The notes below the pieces were generated by a model. That model made no database searches. It was not told the origin of the DNA and saw only the letters and a program-made list of their open reading frames with translations. From CAWIVH01 sp963839475 (lineage in GTDB: Bacteria; Acidobacteriota; UBA6911), in the NCBI GenBank assembly GCA_963839475.1, contig CAWIVH010000013.1, positions 945,715 through 1,009,714 of the forward strand: 64,000 nt of DNA. The letters are read 5' to 3'. Each line of letters opens with the position of its first letter. Position 1 is the stretch's first letter. The translations under genes were made by a program, and so were the position numbers. Shown one piece after another: positions 60,856-64,000 of the stretch.

Positions 60856-63240
60856 ATGCAGCCGTCTGTTTCCGGAAATTGCCGCCAGGATACGATGCGC
60901 ATACAAGCTCTGAATCTGAATTCGCAACCGCCCGCCCCGCCGCGGAAGCCGTCGCCGCCGATTCTTACCCTGAGCAGCCTGTCCCGCGCCTATTTCCCTT
61001 ACCGGGGTCTTCCGTACTCCTTTCTCATCCACGTCCTATCGTTTTACGGTTTGAGTTTCATTCCCATCTTCCCGAGATTTGACCCGGTGCCCAAGCCCTC
61101 CGAAAAAATCGTCATGATTGACCTCGATGACCCGCTCGACCTGATGAATCTCCCGGACATTTTCGGAGGTGGGGTGGGAGCCGCGGGTGAAGAGGCGGGA
61201 CCGCCGGGCAAGGGTGGCGGTGGTTCCGGGCCGGCCGGGCCAACCGCGCCGGGCCGGGCGCCGGTTCGAGGATTCAGCTATCCCGGACCAAAAACGGTGG
61301 TTTCGGATTTTCCTGAGCCCACCAACCGGATCCAAACCCTGCTCCAGCCGGGGATCGATAAACTGCCGACGGTTAATCCGCCTTTTTCGCTGCCGAATTT
61401 CGTGCAGCTGGCGCCGATGGAGCCGATTCCCGGATCGGCGGAGACGGCACCTCCGGAAGAGGACCTGCTCGGGCAACCGCCGGTGCCGGAACCGCCGGTC
61501 CTGCCGCCGCAGGCGATCGCCGAGTCTGCGCCTGGAGCCATGCCGCCGCCGGAGCCGGCAATTCAGCCCGCCGCAAAAGTGGAAGTCGCCCAGGCGGAGC
61601 TCCCCAAGGCAGAGTTGCCAAAGCCCGTGCCCGCCAAGGTGGAACCGCTCAAAACCGAGCCTCTAAAGCCGGAGCCCCGGAAAGTTGATCCACCGAAACA
61701 GACCATGCTCATAACGGAACCCGTAAAGGTGGAACCTCCCCGGCCCGAGCCGGCGAAAGCGGAGCCCCTGAAGCCTGAACCCCGGAAAATGGAGACCGTG
61801 ACGCCGCCACCTCCCAAATCAGCTTCTTCCAAGCCGGTGTCCGCCAAAGCGGAGCCGAAGCCGGCGGCAACGAAGCCTGCGAAAGCAGTTCCGCCCAAGC
61901 CGGCGCCTGTTCCTGCGGCCAAGCCCACGAAACTGACGAAGGCTGAGCATCCGGCGCCCCTCGCCAAAGCTACAGAAGTACCGTTAGAAGGCCCCCCTGT
62001 ACCCCTGGATTTGCCCGCGGTCGACAAACGGAATATCCTCGCCCTCAGTCCCATGCCCGCGCCGCGCGGCCAGGAGCTCTCGGTTCCGGATGGGGAGGCC
62101 CGTGGGCAATTTGTAATTTCTCCCCAGCCCAATCTGTCTCCCAGCGAAACCGAACCCGGTTTTAGCGGTGGAGTTCCCGCAGATCCTGCCGTTCCCAGGA
62201 GACTTGTGCCGCCCCTTCCGACGGGTGAAGCCGCCAAAGCAACCGCCACTGGGAGCGGTGGCGGAAACGGGGCGGGGAAGGCGATCGCGGCTGATTCAGC
62301 CGGGACTGGTAGCGGGAGCGGCCCGGCCAAAGGGACCATGCCGGGTTCCGCCGGGGCTGGTTCGGGGAGCGGCACGGGAATCGGGCCGGGCAATGGCGCC
62401 GGTAGTGGCGCCGGAAGTGCTTCTGGAATCGGCACGGGCAACGGGGCCGGAAGCGGCTCAGGCGGCGGCTCGGGGACCGGCCCGGTTCAGGCTTCGGGGG
62501 CCGCAGTGAACTTGGGACAAAAGCCGGGGTCGGGAGCAGCTTCGATCCCCGCACCAGGCTCAAATCCATCGCCCGCGACAGGCTCTGGATCAGGCGCCGG
62601 TCCTGGGTCCGGATCCGGTTACGGCCCGGTTTCGGGCATTAAACCATTTTCAGGGATTACCGTCGTGGGCGGAGTTCCTCCTGCCGCGACCGCTTCAGGT
62701 TCGAGAGCTGTGCCGCCGGCATCAGTTCCCGCGCGTGCTCCGCGACCTCTCCAGACCGCCTATGGCCTGAGCATCATTTCCACGGAAAAAAGCGGCGGCG
62801 GGCTCCCGTCGTTCGGTGTTTTCTCCAACGAGCAAATCTACACGGTCTATCTCGATATGAGGCGCACCGAGTATGATGCGCCTAGGTCATGGACTCTGGA
62901 GTTTGCGGTAATCCAGGGAACTACGGTGCATCCGGGAGAACCATCCAGTGCAAAGGCGGGCCAGGGCGGACTGGTACTGCCTTTCCCGGCAGTGAAGGAG
63001 CAGCCGCCTCTGCCGGCTGAGTTGGTGCGCAGGTACCTGAGGCGGATGCTGATTGTCTTTGCCGTCATCAATCCACAGGGGAAAATGGAGCAGTTGTCGA
63101 TCAAGGACAGCCCCGATCCTGCGCTGAATGAGATTGTTCTCAGGAGTTTGAGCAAGTGGTCTTTCCGGCCTGCTCTCCTCGAGGGCCAACCCGTTTCGAT
63201 CAAAGCGCTCATAGGCATTCCTCTGGTCCTGCCCGAATAA
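60856..63240 (+). CDS. TonB-like energy-transducing protein with very long low-complexity linkers
   Basis: 794 residues. One transmembrane helix lies near residues 52-73 (YSFLIHVLSFYGLSFIPIFP). Then come a Pro-rich section, a Pro/Lys/Glu section of about 250 residues with repeated KPEPRK and KAEPLK units, and a Gly/Ser/Ala section of about 150 residues with repeated GSGSG/GNGAG units. The C-terminal 90 residues resemble a TonB_C domain (VFAVINPQGKMEQLSIKDSP, ALLEGQPVSIKALIGIPL). TonB spans the periplasm and energises outer-membrane receptors; usual length is about 240, so this is about three times longer. ATG 60856 is used; ATG 60895 has a better ribosome-binding site. Confidence 0.75.
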   Translation: MQPSVSGNCRQDTMRIQALNLNSQPPAPPRKPSPPILTLSSLSRAYFPYRGLPYSFLIHVLSFYGLSFIPIFPRFDPVPKPSEKIVMIDLDDPLDLMNLPDIFGGGVGAAGEEAGPPGKGGGGSGPAGPTAPGRAPVRGFSYPGPKTVVSDFPEPTNRIQTLLQPGIDKLPTVNPPFSLPNFVQLAPMEPIPGSAETAPPEEDLLGQPPVPEPPVLPPQAIAESAPGAMPPPEPAIQPAAKVEVAQAELPKAELPKPVPAKVEPLKTEPLKPEPRKVDPPKQTMLITEPVKVEPPRPEPAKAEPLKPEPRKMETVTPPPPKSASSKPVSAKAEPKPAATKPAKAVPPKPAPVPAAKPTKLTKAEHPAPLAKATEVPLEGPPVPLDLPAVDKRNILALSPMPAPRGQELSVPDGEARGQFVISPQPNLSPSETEPGFSGGVPADPAVPRRLVPPLPTGEAAKATATGSGGGNGAGKAIAADSAGTGSGSGPAKGTMPGSAGAGSGSGTGIGPGNGAGSGAGSASGIGTGNGAGSGSGGGSGTGPVQASGAAVNLGQKPGSGAASIPAPGSNPSPATGSGSGAGPGSGSGYGPVSGIKPFSGITVVGGVPPAATASGSRAVPPASVPARAPRPLQTAYGLSIISTEKSGGGLPSFGVFSNEQIYTVYLDMRRTEYDAPRSWTLEFAVIQGTTVHPGEPSSAKAGQGGLVLPFPAVKEQPPLPAELVRRYLRRMLIVFAVINPQGKMEQLSIKDSPDPALNEIVLRSLSKWSFRPALLEGQPVSIKALIGIPLVLPE

Positions 63241-63246
63241 TGATTT

Positions 63247-63316
63247 GAACCGCCAAGCGCGCAAAGACCACGAAGTATGCATATATTTCTTGGGTGTCTT
63301 CAGGCCTTCGCGGTTT
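63247..63316 (+). repeat. REP-like hairpin, copy 2
   Basis: GAACCGCCAAGCGCGCAAAG-ACC opposite GTGTCTTCAGGCCTTCGCGG-TTT around an A/T-rich loop, the same design as 49827-49898. Lies between the TonB-like gene and the DsbA-like gene. Confidence 0.55.
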
Positions 63317-63406
63317 GCATGCAGCTTTGCACAGCATGAGAAATGTGGGAAAATACGAAGGATTTCGCGGACGATGTAGAACCTTTTCCCTTGGAGACAT
63401 GTCGCG

Positions 63407-64000
63407 ATGCAATGGCTTCTGTTTGCCGTCCTGATGGTGGCTCAAAATCCAACTCAATCCGCCCAGCCCAATCCCGCCGACGATTACCTCATGGGGCGGC
63501 CGGATTCTCCGGTGAAGATCGAGCTGTTCTCCGACTTCCAATGCCCCGCCTGCCGCACTTTCTACATGGACACGGTAACGAAGCTGATCGCGGAATATTC
63601 AGCCGGGGGGAAAGTGGGGTTGCTCTTCCGCGATTTCCCGCTTGAAATGCACCCGGCCGCGCGCGTGGCGGCCCGCTATGCCATCGCGTCGAAGTCACTG
63701 GGGCACGAGCAGTGGTTGAAGGTCATCGCCTATATTTACGAGTGCCAGGCGGAATGGGCGTATAGCGGGAAGGTGGAACCGGTGATCGCGAGAATTCTGT
63801 CGCCGGAGGAAGTGGAAAAGCTCCGCCAGGCGGTGAAGGATCCCGCCATCGAGAAAACAATTGAGCGCACCCTGGCATTGGGCACCAGCAAAGCGGTGAC
63901 CGTCACCCCGACCTTTTTCGTCACCATGGGCGGCAAAGAGCAGAAAGTTACGAGTGGTCTGCCACTCCAGACCCTGAAATCCTTCATCGAGCCAAGCCTC
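63407..64000 (+). CDS. DsbA-like thioredoxin-fold oxidoreductase (3' partial)
   Basis: Open from ATG 63407 to the window end (198 residues, no stop). A short hydrophobic start (MQWLLFAVLMVAQN) suggests export. The thioredoxin-4/DsbA-like fold shows KIELFSDFQCPACRTFYMDT with a C-P-A-C redox pair, LLFRDFPLEMHP, and the cis-proline region VTPTFFV. It probably makes or shuffles disulfide bonds in exported proteins. Confidence 0.88.
   Translation, partial: MQWLLFAVLMVAQNPTQSAQPNPADDYLMGRPDSPVKIELFSDFQCPACRTFYMDTVTKLIAEYSAGGKVGLLFRDFPLEMHPAARVAARYAIASKSLGHEQWLKVIAYIYECQAEWAYSGKVEPVIARILSPEEVEKLRQAVKDPAIEKTIERTLALGTSKAVTVTPTFFVTMGGKEQKVTSGLPLQTLKSFIEPSL

Noticed and set aside
60592..61032. Gly/Pro/Ser-repeat frames around 60.6-61.0 kb as small proteins
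   Set aside because: They arise from the GGACCT hexamer repeat and from antisense of the TonB-like gene start.

Overview
The window looks like a chromosomal segment of an Acidobacteriota-type bacterium (inference from gene content, not from a marker gene). The signs are a PadR regulator next to an ADOP-type MacB/FtsX permease, an Oar-like TonB receptor with an N-terminal carboxypeptidase-regulatory domain, an ECF sigma factor overlapping a Ser/Thr kinase with a TolB-type propeller, a CadC-like regulator with a TolB propeller, and secreted sugar- and sulfate-ester-degrading enzymes. Base composition is moderately GC-rich, with one clearly richer patch at about 22.1-24.0 kb.

Layout. 0-4.8 kb is conserved core: a lipid-kinase end, a truncated adenylate-forming enzyme coupled to der, an IHF/HU-family gene, a MerR gene, tRNA-Pro(GGG), surE and tRNA-Pro(CGG). 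About 4.78-31.9 kb is accessory DNA. The 3' end of tRNA-Pro(CGG) recurs three more times (18.54, 28.26 and 31.89 kb), so this block reads as at least three DNA units accreted at one tRNA gene. It holds decayed toxin-antitoxin modules (HicBA, a HigBA-like pair, BrnTA), a broken tyrosine recombinase, transposase scraps, a frameshifted nine-haem cytochrome, remnants of yjbQ, csbD, a DUF4143 ATPase and a PQQ-propeller gene, and two dispersed repeat families. Intact cargo includes the TonB receptor/ECF sigma/kinase cluster, a CadC-like regulator, and a class C beta-lactamase-like protein with its own TetR regulator and a candidate operator.

32-50 kb is metabolic: a giant NHL-repeat protein divergent from a Tat-exported sulfatase, the PadR/ADOP pair behind a palindromic and apparently leaderless promoter, an APC permease divergent from a sodium:solute symporter, a GH29 alpha-L-fucosidase, acylphosphatase, apt, an RsbU-like phosphatase, and an alpha/beta-hydrolase whose nucleophile serine is replaced by glycine.

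51.5-56.7 kb is a complete NAD-reducing [NiFe]-hydrogenase operon, hoxF-hoxU-hoxY-hoxH-hoxW (group 3d, Ralstonia-like HoxF), preceded by two overlapping and mutually exclusive palindromes. After a structured 33-bp inverted-repeat cassette come a GAF histidine kinase and a CheY-like regulator, a DUF1080 protein, a very low-complexity TonB-like protein, and a DsbA-like thiol oxidoreductase cut by the window end.

No CRISPR array, rRNA or intact insertion sequence was found. The best candidate for something undescribed is the tRNA-Pro accretion array with its repeat families; its individual modules belong to known families.
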